DNA of 64,000 nucleotides, taken from Sedimentibacter acidaminivorans (GTDB lineage Bacteria > Bacillota > Clostridia > Tissierellales > Sedimentibacteraceae). The stretch lies in the NCBI RefSeq assembly GCF_017873955.1, contig NZ_JAGGKS010000001.1, positions 1 to 64,000 on the forward strand, in the 5' to 3' direction. Every line of letters starts with the position of its first letter. The first letter of the stretch is position 1. The position numbers and the translations under genes are program-made. Below, in pieces: positions 54,084 through 61,999 of this stretch. Under the pieces are notes generated by a model, which was not told where the DNA came from, did no database searches, and was given only the letters and a program-made list of their open reading frames with translations.

Positions 54084-54989
54084 CTATATACTTAAGAATT
54101 TTTTCAAAGAAATTAAGCTACCCAAAATACCTATACCTATACCTATAGTTAAAAATATAATTGTTAAATCCATAAGAATCATATCTAAACCAACAATATA
54201 ACCAGAAAGACCTGACAAAAGCGTAACATAGCGCCCAGCTAAATATTCTATAAAATAATTATATCCCATCATCAAAATAATGATTGCAGCAAACGACCCT
54301 AATAATCCAAGTATAACTCCTTCAATCATAAATGGTCCTCTAACATATCCATTTGTTGCTCCTATATACTGCATTAGCTCAATTTCCTTACGTCTATTTA
54401 AAACTGTAATTTTAATTGTATTAGAAATAATAAAAATGCTAATCAAAAGTAATATAATTATAAGCCCAGAACCAACCCTTTTAATAAAATCAGAAATAGA
54501 AATCAAGCTATTAACAGCATCTTTATAAAATCTAACCTCTTCAACACCATCATGCTGTTTTAACCGCTTTATTACTCTATCTGAATTTTCAACATCAGTA
54601 AGTTGCACTATATACGTGTTAGGCAACGGATTTTCCTTAAGCCCGTCCAATAATGAAGCATCATCACCCCAATCGCTTTTCAATTTTAGAAGAGCATAAT
54701 CTTTAGTCTGAAAACCTACAGACAACACTCCATCAATTTGTCGAAAATCCTTATCCATCTGTTTAATTAATTCTATATCTGCATCATCATCTATATAAAC
54801 CGCTATTTCATCAAATGATTCTTTTGTTACCAAAGCTAGATTATTTATATTAAGTACAATAAGCAAGATAAATCCTAATATTATCAAAACCGCCATAACA
54901 GACCCGACAGAAGCTAGTCCCATCATGCGATTTCTCCATATGCTTTTAAAAGCCTGTTTAAAAATATATTTAGTCTTTTTTAGGTTCAT
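54084..54989 (-). CDS. ftsX: Cell division protein FtsX
   Basis: A 301-residue permease-like protein with four membrane helices: one near residues 22-45, an extracytoplasmic domain (about 50-165), then three helices (about 175-195, 220-245, 265-290). NRRKEIELMQYIGATNGYVRGPF is the typical cytoplasmic loop (in part). With FtsE it transmits ATP hydrolysis to the secreted hydrolase encoded next. Its start overlaps the end of ftsE by 20 bases. Confidence 0.95.
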   Translation of the reverse strand: MNLKKTKYIFKQAFKSIWRNRMMGLASVGSVMAVLIILGFILLIVLNINNLALVTKESFDEIAVYIDDDADIELIKQMDKDFRQIDGVLSVGFQTKDYALLKLKSDWGDDASLLDGLKENPLPNTYIVQLTDVENSDRVIKRLKQHDGVEEVRFYKDAVNSLISISDFIKRVGSGLIIILLLISIFIISNTIKITVLNRRKEIELMQYIGATNGYVRGPFMIEGVILGLLGSFAAIIILMMGYNYFIEYLAGRYVTLLSGLSGYIVGLDMILMDLTIIFLTIGIGIGILGSLISLKKFLSI

Positions 54990-55665
54990 TTACGCGACCT
55001 CCAGACTTTGTGTCTCTTAGAATTAAACCGTTTTTCAATTCAACAACTCTTCGTTGATAATTATTTACTATTTCTCTATCATGGGTTGCCATAATTACAG
55101 TTGTGCCCCTTTTATTAATTTCATTAAATATTTTCATGATTTCACTAGATGTTTCTGGATCAAGATTACCAGTAGGTTCATCAGCTATTATTGTTTCCGG
55201 TCTATTTACAACAGCCCTAGCAATAGAAACCCTTTGCTGTTCTCCACCCGACAGCTCGTCCGGATAAGATTTAGCCTTATCACTAAGTCCTACCATGCTT
55301 AATACTACAGGTATCTCTCTTCTTATATTTTTAGAAGAACAACATATCATCTCCATAGCAAAAGCAATGTTTTCATAAACAGTTAGTCTAGGAAGCAACC
55401 TATAATCTTGAAAAACAAAACCAATTTTTCTTCTATATTCAGCTAAATTTCTTTTTCTAATTTTAGTTACATCTTGTTCATTATATTTAATACTTCCCTC
55501 AGTAGGATTAATTTCTTTTAGCAATAATTTTATAAGAGTACTTTTTCCTGCACCACTTTTACCAACTATAAAAAGAAATTCTCCCGCTTCTATATGAAGA
55601 TTAATATTTTTAACCGCTGCAAAATCCTTTTTATATATTTTACTTACATTATTAAATTCAATCAC
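54970..55665 (-). CDS. ftsE: Cell division ATP-binding protein FtsE
   Basis: An ABC ATPase of 231 residues: Walker A VGKSGAGKST near residue 36, Q-loop FVFQDYRLLPRLTVYENIAFA, signature LSGGEQQRVSIAR and Walker B TIIADEPTGNLDPET. FtsE binds FtsX and powers activation of wall hydrolases at the septum or side wall. An ATG at 55686 has no ribosome site; AGGGG seven bases before a GTG at 55665 gives VIEFNNVSKIYKK, the usual FtsE N-terminus. First gene of ftsE-ftsX-M23 peptidase. Confidence 0.93.
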   Translation of the reverse strand: MIEFNNVSKIYKKDFAAVKNINLHIEAGEFLFIVGKSGAGKSTLIKLLLKEINPTEGSIKYNEQDVTKIRKRNLAEYRRKIGFVFQDYRLLPRLTVYENIAFAMEMICCSSKNIRREIPVVLSMVGLSDKAKSYPDELSGGEQQRVSIARAVVNRPETIIADEPTGNLDPETSSEIMKIFNEINKRGTTVIMATHDREIVNNYQRRVVELKNGLILRDTKSGGRVNEPKKD

Positions 55666-55889
55666 TTTTTCACCCCTATTACCCATGAATATTTATTTTT
55701 ATCTATATTATTATACTCCCGTTATCAGAGTTTCCTATAACCGTTGACAATAATCTACACATTACTATAATATTTTACTCTATTTTCAATAAAAATGAAA
55801 TGTTTTTTTTTGGAAAGTTTATATTAGCTACAAAAAAAATAGATTGAGCCAACACTATGACCTAATCCATTCATGATATTTTTATAAAT

Positions 55890-55947
55890 AAAAAAAGAAA
55901 GTGTTGTATTTTAGTCTGACACAGCGGACATTATATAACACTTTCCT
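55890..55947 (-). repeat. Palindromic repeat element, reduced copy D (acts as terminator)
   Basis: A 51-base derivative of the element family: left tip GAAAGTGTTGTATTTTAGTCTGAC with an AGCGGACA remnant, right tip TATAACACTTTCCT. The inner 115 or so bases found in copies B and C are missing. On the minus strand GAAAGTGTT..AACACTTTC is followed by TTTTTTT (55896-55890), so it can end transcription of the PrcB-like gene, whose stop is nine bases away. Confidence 0.75.
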
Positions 55948-55955
55948 TATTAACA

Positions 55956-56393
55956 TCAGTGAGTGTATTCTTTTTCAAGGACAACTTTATCAGGTAGTTC
56001 CGTCAAATCAGTTTTCACTACAATAAACGGATAAGTTAAGATCTGAGCAGTTACATCCCCAGGCTTAGGATCAGTATACTCAGCATACACGGTCAACACC
56101 TTTTGTCCATCAGCTGTATCTAATGTTATTTTTTTAATTCCAACATCATAACCAGCTGAATTTTTTTCACCCCTAGTTACCACAACAAATATTTCATCAT
56201 TAATTCTACAAACCAGAGCTTTTTCTTTTACTCTATAATTTGGTAATACTTCATTTATCTGAGCAGGTATATTATCTGTTTCTATTTCATCAAATCCCAC
56301 GTTTTTTGCTCCCTTCCCCTTAAAATACCTGAAAAAATATAAAAGAGCGGCAATAAATATTATCAATGCTACAACTGTAAGTATTTTCTTCAT
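55956..56393 (-). CDS. PrcB-like secreted or membrane-anchored protein
   Basis: A 145-residue protein with an N-terminal membrane helix or uncleaved signal (residues 4-22) and a C-terminal PrcB-type domain: FVVVTRGEKNSAGYDVGIKKI and AEYTDPKPGDVTAQILTYPF followed by IVVKTD. PrcB was described with the PrtP (dentilisin) protease complex of Treponema, but the domain occurs widely in Firmicutes without a known partner. No protease is adjacent here. GGGGG six bases before ATG 56393 decides the start over an in-frame ATG six codons earlier. Confidence 0.75.
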   Translation of the reverse strand: MKKILTVVALIIFIAALLYFFRYFKGKGAKNVGFDEIETDNIPAQINEVLPNYRVKEKALVCRINDEIFVVVTRGEKNSAGYDVGIKKITLDTADGQKVLTVYAEYTDPKPGDVTAQILTYPFIVVKTDLTELPDKVVLEKEYTH

Positions 56394-56496
56394 AAACATC
56401 CCCCTAATCAAATATATACTCTTTATATTTTATTCTATCACATAGATTTTATGCTTTGTTTATTTTTTTGATTTAAATATGTTTTTAAAATAAAGT

Positions 56497-56526
56497 TTGA
56501 CATCGTAGCTTGTCTTTAAGTATAAT
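56497..56526 (+). promoter_or_regulatory. Promoter of the MazG-like gene
   Basis: TTGACA (56497-56502), 18 bases, TATAAT (56521-56526); both boxes are perfect. The start codon at 56574 follows after 47 bases. Confidence 0.8.
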
Positions 56527-56573
56527 TGATATAAGAGATAAACATGTTTATTAAAATACAAGGAGTTGATATT

Positions 56574-56966
56574 ATGTCTTGCGATTGTGCTGAATTTCAG
56601 GATCATGCAGCAAATTTGCAACTGAGAAACAAAAGTATATTAGATATTGTAACAAAGCTTGGTGAACAGAACTCTTTACTTAATAGAGCTGTTTTTAAAT
56701 CTGCAACCCACTGCGGATGTATAGAAATAAATGCTTCCAAACAAGTTTATTCAGAAAATAAAACATTAGAAGAAAACAAGGAAGATTTCAGCAATCACAT
56801 AACAGGTGAATTATGCCCAAAATGTAAAGAAAAAATAGAAGAAGAAATAGGAGATGTCTTGTTTTATCTAGCAACATTATGCGATGCACTAAACCTAGAT
56901 TTAGAAGATATAATGGACCAAAAACTAGACCACCTAAAAACCCTAGGAATATACAATCTACTATAA
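56574..56966 (+). CDS. MazG-like all-helical protein with cysteine pairs
   Basis: A 130-residue helical protein: MSCDCAEFQDHAANLQLRN at the start, a central region with HCGC, and CPKCKEKIEEEIGDVLFYLATLCDAL near the end. The EExxxEExGD-like helix (KIEEEIGDVLFYL) recalls the metal-binding helix of MazG-type NTP pyrophosphatases, although the full motif is not present. The CDC, HCGC and CPKC pairs could hold a metal. It resembles an uncharacterised family common in Clostridia. AAGGAG eight bases before ATG 56574 sets the start. Confidence 0.65.
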   Translation: MSCDCAEFQDHAANLQLRNKSILDIVTKLGEQNSLLNRAVFKSATHCGCIEINASKQVYSENKTLEENKEDFSNHITGELCPKCKEKIEEEIGDVLFYLATLCDALNLDLEDIMDQKLDHLKTLGIYNLL

Positions 56967-56969
56967 CAA

Positions 56970-56996
56970 TAAACACCAGTTGCAAAGTAATTGGTG
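56970..56996 (+). other. Hairpin after the MazG-like gene
   Basis: AACACCA pairs with TGGTGTT a few bases after the stop codon. No T-run follows directly; the repeat tract and a second, better terminator come next. Confidence 0.5.
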
Positions 56997-56999
56997 TTA

Positions 57000-57079
57000 C
57001 AAGGTTTGAAGGTTTTACAAGGTTTACAAGGTTTGAAGGTTTTGAAGGTTTTGAAGATTTTGAAGATTTTGAAGGTTTT
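57000..57079. repeat. Tandem repeat tract of a GGTTTTGAA-like unit
   Basis: About nine imperfect copies of an 8-10 base unit (GGTTTGAA, GGTTTTACAA, GGTTTTGAA, GATTTTGAA) run from 57000 to 57079, between the hairpin and the terminator of the MazG-like gene. Reading frames through it give low-complexity peptides and are not genes. Confidence 0.85.
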
Positions 57080-57083
57080 ATAC

Positions 57084-57112
57084 AGGAGCACAAAGTGCTC
57101 CTTATCTTTTAT
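57084..57112 (+). terminator. Terminator of the MazG-like gene
   Basis: AGGAGCAC (57084-57091) pairs perfectly with GTGCTCCT (57095-57102) around AAA and is followed by TATCTTTTATTT. Confidence 0.8.
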
Positions 57113-57141
57113 TTATATATATATGTTGAAATGACAAAAGT

Positions 57142-57310
57142 AGGAAAGTGTTATATTTTATTCTGACTTAGCGAACATTTTGTGAAATTGTACGAAAGTT
57201 AAAAAAACAGTTTTGGGGCATTTAGCGAAGCGGATGTGCCCCATTGTTTTTTTAACCGAAGTTACAATTTCCAAAATTTAAGCAGGAAGAATAAAACATA
57301 ACACTTTCCT
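57142..57310. repeat. Palindromic repeat element, copy B
   Basis: A 169-base element with inverted ends AGGAAAGTGTTATATTTTAT and ATAAAACATAACACTTTCCT. The inner arms ATTTTGTGAAATTGTA/TACAATTTCCAAAAT, GTTAAAAAAACA/TGTTTTTTTAAC and GGGGCA/TGCCCC surround the loop TTTAGCGAAGCGGATG. It is preceded at 57123-57141 by ATGTTGAAATGACAAAAGT, which also precedes copy C. No reading frame of note. Confidence 0.9.
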
Positions 57311-57367
57311 TAATAACCCATCTATACTCACATCTTTTAATCTTTAAAATGTTGAAATGACAAAAGT

Positions 57368-57537
57368 AGGAAAGTGTTATATTTTAATCTGACTCAGCGA
57401 ACATTTTGTGAAATTGTACGAAAGTTAAAAAAACAGTTTTGGGGCATTTAGCGAAGCGGATGTGCCCCCATTGTTTTTTTAACCGAAGTTACAATTTCCA
57501 AAATTTAAGCAGGAAGAATAAAACATTACACTTTCCT
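57368..57537. repeat. Palindromic repeat element, copy C, ending at the mce stop codon
   Basis: A 170-base near-identical copy of element B in the same orientation, 57 bases further on, with the same 19-base sequence directly before it (57349-57367). The last base of its right tip is the last base of the mce stop codon (57537-57539 on the minus strand). The gap 56967-57536 contains only the hairpin, repeat tract, terminator and elements B and C. Confidence 0.9.
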
Positions 57538-57935
57538 TATCTTTGGCAAAGCTCTACTAAAACCCCAGAAGTACTCTTTGGATGACAAAAAGCAATTTTC
57601 GCTCCACCAGCACCATATCTTGGTTTCTCATCAATCATTCTAACGCCCTTTTCCTTCATTTCAGCTATAGCAGCTTCAATATCATCAACCCTATATGCCA
57701 TATGTTGAATACCTTCACCATTTTTAGCTATAAACTTTGCTATAGGTCCGTCCTCTTCAGTTGATTCTAACAACTCAACCTCAGTATCCCCAATAGGTAA
57801 AAAAGCAACACGTACTTTTTGTTCCTCAACCACTTCAACACCAGCAGATTTCAATCCCAATGTATCTTCATAAAATTTTAACGTAGCCTGTAAATCCTTA
57901 ACAGCTATTCCTACATGATCTAATTTATTAACCAT
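57538..57935 (-). CDS. mce: Methylmalonyl-CoA epimerase
   Basis: A 132-residue vicinal-oxygen-chelate protein (stop codon at 57539-57537). LDHVGIAVKDLQATLKFYED holds the first metal histidine, IQHMAYRVDDIEAAI the second, and GAKIAFCHPKSTSGVLVELCQ the catalytic and metal glutamate region. It interconverts (R)- and (S)-methylmalonyl-CoA, linking the B12 mutase with decarboxylase or carboxylase steps. Last gene of the mcm operon, 29 bases after meaB. A long palindromic element begins exactly at its stop codon. Confidence 0.95.
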
Positions 57936-57964
57936 TTATTTGCCTCCATTTTAACAATTTTTAT

Positions 57965-58900
57965 TTATTTTTTTATTGCACTTAGATACTCATCTCTAAC
58001 ATCATATATGTTCTTTTCTTTATTTATTATATTCATAACTTGATTATCAAGTTTGTTTTCGCTATCAGTATGCGATATAACTATTTTTCTAAGTTCAGAT
58101 TCAATTAATTCCACTACTTCAATTTTTAAATTTTTTCTGCGTCTTTCAAAAAATACACCAGATTCCTTTAAATAATCCATATGATTTTTTATTTCTTCAA
58201 TCAACTTATCAATGCCTTCATTCTTAACAGCTGTGACCTTTACAATTGACGGCCTTCTATCCATATTTTGATTTAAATCAAGCATCATACTTATTTCAGT
58301 AGCTGTTCTATCAGCACCAAACAAATCACTTTTATTTATAACAAAAATATCACCAATCTCCATTATACCAGCTTTAATAGACTGAATATCATCCCCGAGA
58401 CCAGGTACCATAATCATTAAAATTGTATCAGCAGTTTTGACAATATCTACCTCTGATTGTCCCACCCCAACAGTTTCAATAATAATATAATCGTAACCAG
58501 CAGCATCAAGAATTTTAACTGCATTTTTAGTTGACTTAGATAGTCCTCCTAAGTACCCTCTAGTACCCATGCTCCTAATAAACACATTTGGGTCGAGAGC
58601 TAAATCTTGCATACGAATTCTATCACCTAAAATTGATCCCCCAGTATATGGGCTAGTTGGATCAACAGCAATAATACCAACTTTTTTATTGTCATTTAAT
58701 AAGGACTTAACCAGCTTATCCGTAAGAGTACTTTTGCCAGCACCTGGAGGCCCAGTAATTCCTATTACATGAGCATTACCTGTATATTGATGTATTTCTT
58801 TAATGATTTTTTCCGCTTCATCAGGGTCATTTTCAACAGCAGTGATAAGTCTAGCACATGCCCTTTTATCGCCCGAAAGCATTTTATTTATCATCTCCAC
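57965..58900 (-). CDS. meaB: Methylmalonyl-CoA mutase chaperone GTPase MeaB (ArgK family)
   Basis: A 311-residue G3E GTPase. Walker A GITGPPGAGKSTLTDKL near residue 47, AVDPTSPYTGGSILGDRIRM, ETVGVGQSEVDI and NKSDLF are the MeaB/ArgK signature. MeaB gates delivery of adenosylcobalamin to methylmalonyl-CoA mutase and protects it from inactivation. It sits between the mutase small subunit and mce. The 129-base gap upstream contains a hairpin of repeated sequence. Confidence 0.96.
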   Translation of the reverse strand: MEMINKMLSGDKRACARLITAVENDPDEAEKIIKEIHQYTGNAHVIGITGPPGAGKSTLTDKLVKSLLNDNKKVGIIAVDPTSPYTGGSILGDRIRMQDLALDPNVFIRSMGTRGYLGGLSKSTKNAVKILDAAGYDYIIIETVGVGQSEVDIVKTADTILMIMVPGLGDDIQSIKAGIMEIGDIFVINKSDLFGADRTATEISMMLDLNQNMDRRPSIVKVTAVKNEGIDKLIEEIKNHMDYLKESGVFFERRRKNLKIEVVELIESELRKIVISHTDSENKLDNQVMNIINKEKNIYDVRDEYLSAIKK

Positions 58901-58939
58901 GAATAATTCACCACCTTACATAAGCAATTGAAAAACAAT

Positions 58940-59027
58940 AGTAATATCAATAGAAGAGAAGAGCAATTGTTTTTCCAATCGCTCACCTATCGCTAACCAA
59001 CTGCTAACCAATTGCTCTTCTATTACT
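58940..59027. repeat. Inverted repeat in the mcmA2-meaB spacer
   Basis: AGTAATA and GAAGAGCAATTG (58940-58946 and 58958-58969) are mirrored by CAATTGCTCTTC and TATTACT (59009-59027), with an 11-base bulge that looks like a partial copy of the arm. The loop on the minus strand contains GGTTAGCAGTTGGTTAGCG-type short repeats. It starts three bases after the small-subunit stop, so it may be an mRNA stabiliser or partial terminator inside the operon. Confidence 0.6.
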
Positions 59028-59029
59028 TT

Positions 59030-59428
59030 TTATTTTCTTTTTACATTATTTTTAATAAAGTCTATAGTTGTTGTAGTTGTTGTTCCAGGAGTAAATATTG
59101 CATCTACACCAGCAGCTTTCAACGATGGTATATCATCATCAGGAATAACCCCTCCACCAACTATTAATACGTCATCAACACCTTGCTCTTTTAAAAGTTC
59201 AACAACCTTTGGAAATAAATGATTGTGAGCACCTGATAATATGCTCATTCCTATTACATCAACATCCTCTTGAACAGCTGCTGCAACTATTTGTTCCGGT
59301 GTTTGTCTTAATCCAGTATATATTACTTCCATACCAGCATCTCTTAACGCTCTAGCTATAAGCTTAGCACCTCTATCATGTCCATCAAGACCTGGTTTAG
59401 CTATTAAAACTCTAATTGGCTTACTCAT
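59030..59428 (-). CDS. mcmA2: Methylmalonyl-CoA mutase, cobalamin-binding small subunit
   Basis: A 132-residue B12-binding Rossmann-like domain. [18 protein letters not shown] contains the DxHxxG motif whose histidine coordinates cobalt; [12 protein letters not shown] and [10 protein letters not shown] complete the family pattern. The catalytic TIM-barrel part is in the separate next-upstream gene, so the mutase is split, as in many archaea and some Firmicutes. Spacing of 23 bases supports one transcript. Confidence 0.95.
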   Translation of the reverse strand: MSKPIRVLIAKPGLDGHDRGAKLIARALRDAGMEVIYTGLRQTPEQIVAAAVQEDVDVIGMSILSGAHNHLFPKVVELLKEQGVDDVLIVGGGVIPDDDIPSLKAAGVDAIFTPGTTTTTTIDFIKNNVKRK

Positions 59429-59451
59429 TTTTATCCTCCCTATCCTTCCTA

Positions 59452-61131
59452 TTAAAGCAATACTGCTTGCTCATATTCTCCAAATACTTCTCTCATAACT
59501 CCACATATTTCACCAAGGCTAGCATATTCTTTAACTGCTGCTAAAATAAATGGCATTACATTATCAGTACCTTCACAAGCTTTTCTCAATGCTTCCAATT
59601 TTTCTTTTACCGCTTCATTATTTCTCATTGCTTTAACGTCATCAATTTTCTTTTTCTGCATTTCGCCAACAATTGGATCAACTTTTAATAATCCTTGTGG
59701 AGCACCCTCTTCAACTTGGTATTTATTAACTCCTACAACAATTCTATCAAGTGATTCTATTTCCATTTGATATTGATAAGCTGAATCAGTAATTTCTTTT
59801 TGGATATATCCAAGGTCAATTGCTTTTGGAGCGCCGCCTACTTCATCTATTTTGTTTATATATTCCATAGCTTTATCTTCTATTTCTTTAGTTTTTGCTT
59901 CTATATAATAAGAACCAGCTAATGGATCAACAGTGTTTGTAACACCAGTTTCACTTGCAATTATTTGTTGAGTTCTAAGAGCTATAGTTACAGAATCTTG
60001 AGTTGGTAAAGCTAAAGCTTCATCTCTTGAATTAGTGTGTAATGATTGAGTTCCACCAAGAACCGCAGCTAATGCTTGCATAGCAACCCTAATAATATTA
60101 TTATCAGGCTGTTGTGCTGTAAGAGTACATCCAGCTGTTTGAGTGTGGAATTTAAGCATCATTGACTTTTCATTTTTAGCTCCAAATCTTTCTTTCATTA
60201 TTTTAGCCCATAATCTTCTAGCAGCTCTAAATTTAGCAACCTCTTCAAGTAAATCATTATGTGCATTAAAGAAGAATGATAATCTTGGTGCAAAAGTATC
60301 AACGTCAAGTCCTGCATTTATTGCAGCTTCAACATATGCGATACCATCAGCTAAAGTAAAACCAACTTCTTGAGCCGCAGTTGAACCTGCTTCTCTAATG
60401 TGGTATCCTGATATACTGATTGTATTCCATTTTGGAACATCTTTTGAACAATATTCAAATATATTAGTGATAAGTCTCATTGATGGTTCAGTAGGGAATA
60501 TGTAAGTTCCTCTTGCAATGTATTCTTTTAATATATCATTTTGAATTGTTCCTCTTAATTTATCTGCAGATACTCCTTGTTTTTCAGCAACTGCTATATA
60601 CATAGCTAAAAGAACTGCTGCTGGAGCATTTATAGTCATTGACGTACTTACTTTGTCTAAAGGAATACCGTCAAAAAGTATTTCCATGTCTTTTAATGTA
60701 TCTATAGGAACACCAACTTTACCTACTTCACCTTGAGCTAAAGAATGGTCAGAATCATAACCTATTTGTGTAGGTAAGTCAAATGCAACAGATAAACCTG
60801 TTGATCCTTGATTAACAAGATATTTATATCTTTCATTTGATTCTTCAGCAGTTGCAAAACCTGCATACATCCTCATCGTCCAGTTCTTACCTCTGTACAT
60901 AGTTGGTTGATATCCTCTTGTAAAAGGATATTGACCTGGATAACCAATTTCAGCTTCATAATCAATATCAGCTACATCTTCTGGCGTATATAACCTTTCA
61001 ATTTTATCTCCTGAACCTGTTTTAAACTCTGACTTACTTTCAGGTCCTTTACTTAATGATTTGTTTAATACTTTTTCTTCCCAATTTTCTCTTGATGCTT
61101 TTAATTGAGAAAGCTTTTCTTTTTCAAACAT
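59452..61131 (-). CDS. mcmA1: Methylmalonyl-CoA mutase, catalytic large subunit
   Basis: A 559-residue TIM-barrel subunit: [27 protein letters not shown] (in part), [73 protein letters not shown] and [14 protein letters not shown] are mutase signatures. With the small subunit and adenosylcobalamin it interconverts methylmalonyl-CoA and succinyl-CoA by a radical mechanism. A longer frame to 61209 is rejected because GGGAGGT lies upstream of ATG 61131. First gene of the four-gene operon. Confidence 0.97.
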   Translation of the reverse strand: MFEKEKLSQLKASRENWEEKVLNKSLSKGPESKSEFKTGSGDKIERLYTPEDVADIDYEAEIGYPGQYPFTRGYQPTMYRGKNWTMRMYAGFATAEESNERYKYLVNQGSTGLSVAFDLPTQIGYDSDHSLAQGEVGKVGVPIDTLKDMEILFDGIPLDKVSTSMTINAPAAVLLAMYIAVAEKQGVSADKLRGTIQNDILKEYIARGTYIFPTEPSMRLITNIFEYCSKDVPKWNTISISGYHIREAGSTAAQEVGFTLADGIAYVEAAINAGLDVDTFAPRLSFFFNAHNDLLEEVAKFRAARRLWAKIMKERFGAKNEKSMMLKFHTQTAGCTLTAQQPDNNIIRVAMQALAAVLGGTQSLHTNSRDEALALPTQDSVTIALRTQQIIASETGVTNTVDPLAGSYYIEAKTKEIEDKAMEYINKIDEVGGAPKAIDLGYIQKEITDSAYQYQMEIESLDRIVVGVNKYQVEEGAPQGLLKVDPIVGEMQKKKIDDVKAMRNNEAVKEKLEALRKACEGTDNVMPFILAAVKEYASLGEICGVMREVFGEYEQAVLL

Positions 61132-61197
61132 GTTTGTTTGTACCTCCCTATGGTATTCACTAATTAACATTATTATAAAAAATAAATTACTGAGACT

Positions 61198-61226
61198 AAT
61201 ATAATCCAAATTTAATAATTTTGCAA
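61198..61226 (-). promoter_or_regulatory. Probable promoter of the mcm operon
   Basis: On the minus strand TTGCAA (61226-61221), 17 bases, TATATT (61203-61198), 67 bases upstream of the large-subunit start. Confidence 0.5.
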
Positions 61227-61597
61227 GTTCTTTGTCAAAAATGATTTTACTTTTTTAAATCTTGCATTGAAACTTGTAATTTATATTAGACATTGTATAG
61301 TTTCATATTGTATTTACAATATTTTTAGCATTTCCAAATATTTTATTTTAATTTCAAAATCACTAAAAAATAACTATATTTTTATAACTCTGTCATCAAA
61401 ATTTTTATTAATTATTTTTTTATTTTTTATTATATTTCGACTTTTTAACACTTTTTATTCAATACATACTCACATATTATATTTGATTACATACTATATT
61501 CATAGGTAGTACTTTAGTACAAACTAATATAATTGTTTAGACTATATATTGCCAGTCTGCTAGGAGATTAGCAGATATTATAAAGGGAGTTTTAGTA
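61227..61597 (+). other. AT-rich divergent spacer with a leader hairpin before the YmaF-like gene
   Basis: Very AT-rich and without a credible gene. A frame at 61267-61509 lacks a ribosome site and encodes Phe/Ile-rich low-complexity sequence. Near its end, TCTGCTA (from about 61556) pairs with TAGCAGA around GGAGAT shortly before the ribosome site AAGGGAG, so the hairpin lies in the leader of the YmaF-like gene. No clear sigma-A promoter was seen. Confidence 0.45.
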
Positions 61598-61954
61598 ATG
61601 TGTTATAATAGAAATGAAAACCGAAGACATGAACATGATTGTTTAATGCACGTACACGATGTTGAAGGTCCTGTACAGATAGGTGGTAGAAGAAATTGTC
61701 TACACTTCCACTGTTTTGATACTACTACAAGCAGAGGAATACCTTGTGGAAACTGTAATCATTATCACGAAGTAGAATTTATAACTGACATTGTAGATTG
61801 TCACTGCCACAAGTTCTGTGGAAGAACTGGTCCAGCAATTCAAACAGGTAATGGTGAGCATATTCATCTAATTGAGTCGGTTACATGTTATTGCAACGGA
61901 CATAAACACTGCATCAAAATAGCGACAGGAACCGAAGAGCCTATTAGATGTTAA
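61598..61954 (+). CDS. ymaF: YmaF-family His/Cys-rich protein
   Basis: A 118-residue protein rich in His and Cys (HEHDCLMHVHDVEGPVQIGG, CLHFHCFDTTTSRGIPCGNCNHYHEVEF in part, HCHKFCGRTGPAIQTGNGEHIH). The recurring pattern of H-x-H or H-x-Y-H followed by G(P/I)A/P-I..G and a closing HKHC resembles the YmaF family of spore formers, whose function is unknown. The density of His/Cys pairs suggests metal binding. AAGGGAG lies before the ATG. It is a single-gene unit with its own terminator. Confidence 0.85.
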   Translation: MCYNRNENRRHEHDCLMHVHDVEGPVQIGGRRNCLHFHCFDTTTSRGIPCGNCNHYHEVEFITDIVDCHCHKFCGRTGPAIQTGNGEHIHLIESVTCYCNGHKHCIKIATGTEEPIRC

Positions 61955-61999
61955 CTACCACATATTAAACGATATAAATGAAACATTATTAAAAGATGC

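Noticed and set aside
57000-57079. CRISPR array
   Set aside because: Units are 8-10 bases with no spacers and no cas genes nearby. No CRISPR array is seen anywhere in the window.
56788-57166. Several frames through the GGTTTTGAA repeat tract
   Set aside because: Products are repeats such as FEGFEDF or KTFKIFK arising from the tandem DNA repeat; they cross a terminator.
58921-59030. Member of the 170-base palindromic element family
   Set aside because: It is a palindrome, but it lacks the family loop (TTTAGCGAAGCGG) and the ACATTTTGTGAAATTGTA arm; treated as a separate structure.
61267-61509. 80-codon frame in the AT-rich spacer
   Set aside because: Phe/Ile/Leu-rich chance frame in very AT-rich DNA, without a ribosome site, partly over the expected leader of the YmaF-like gene.
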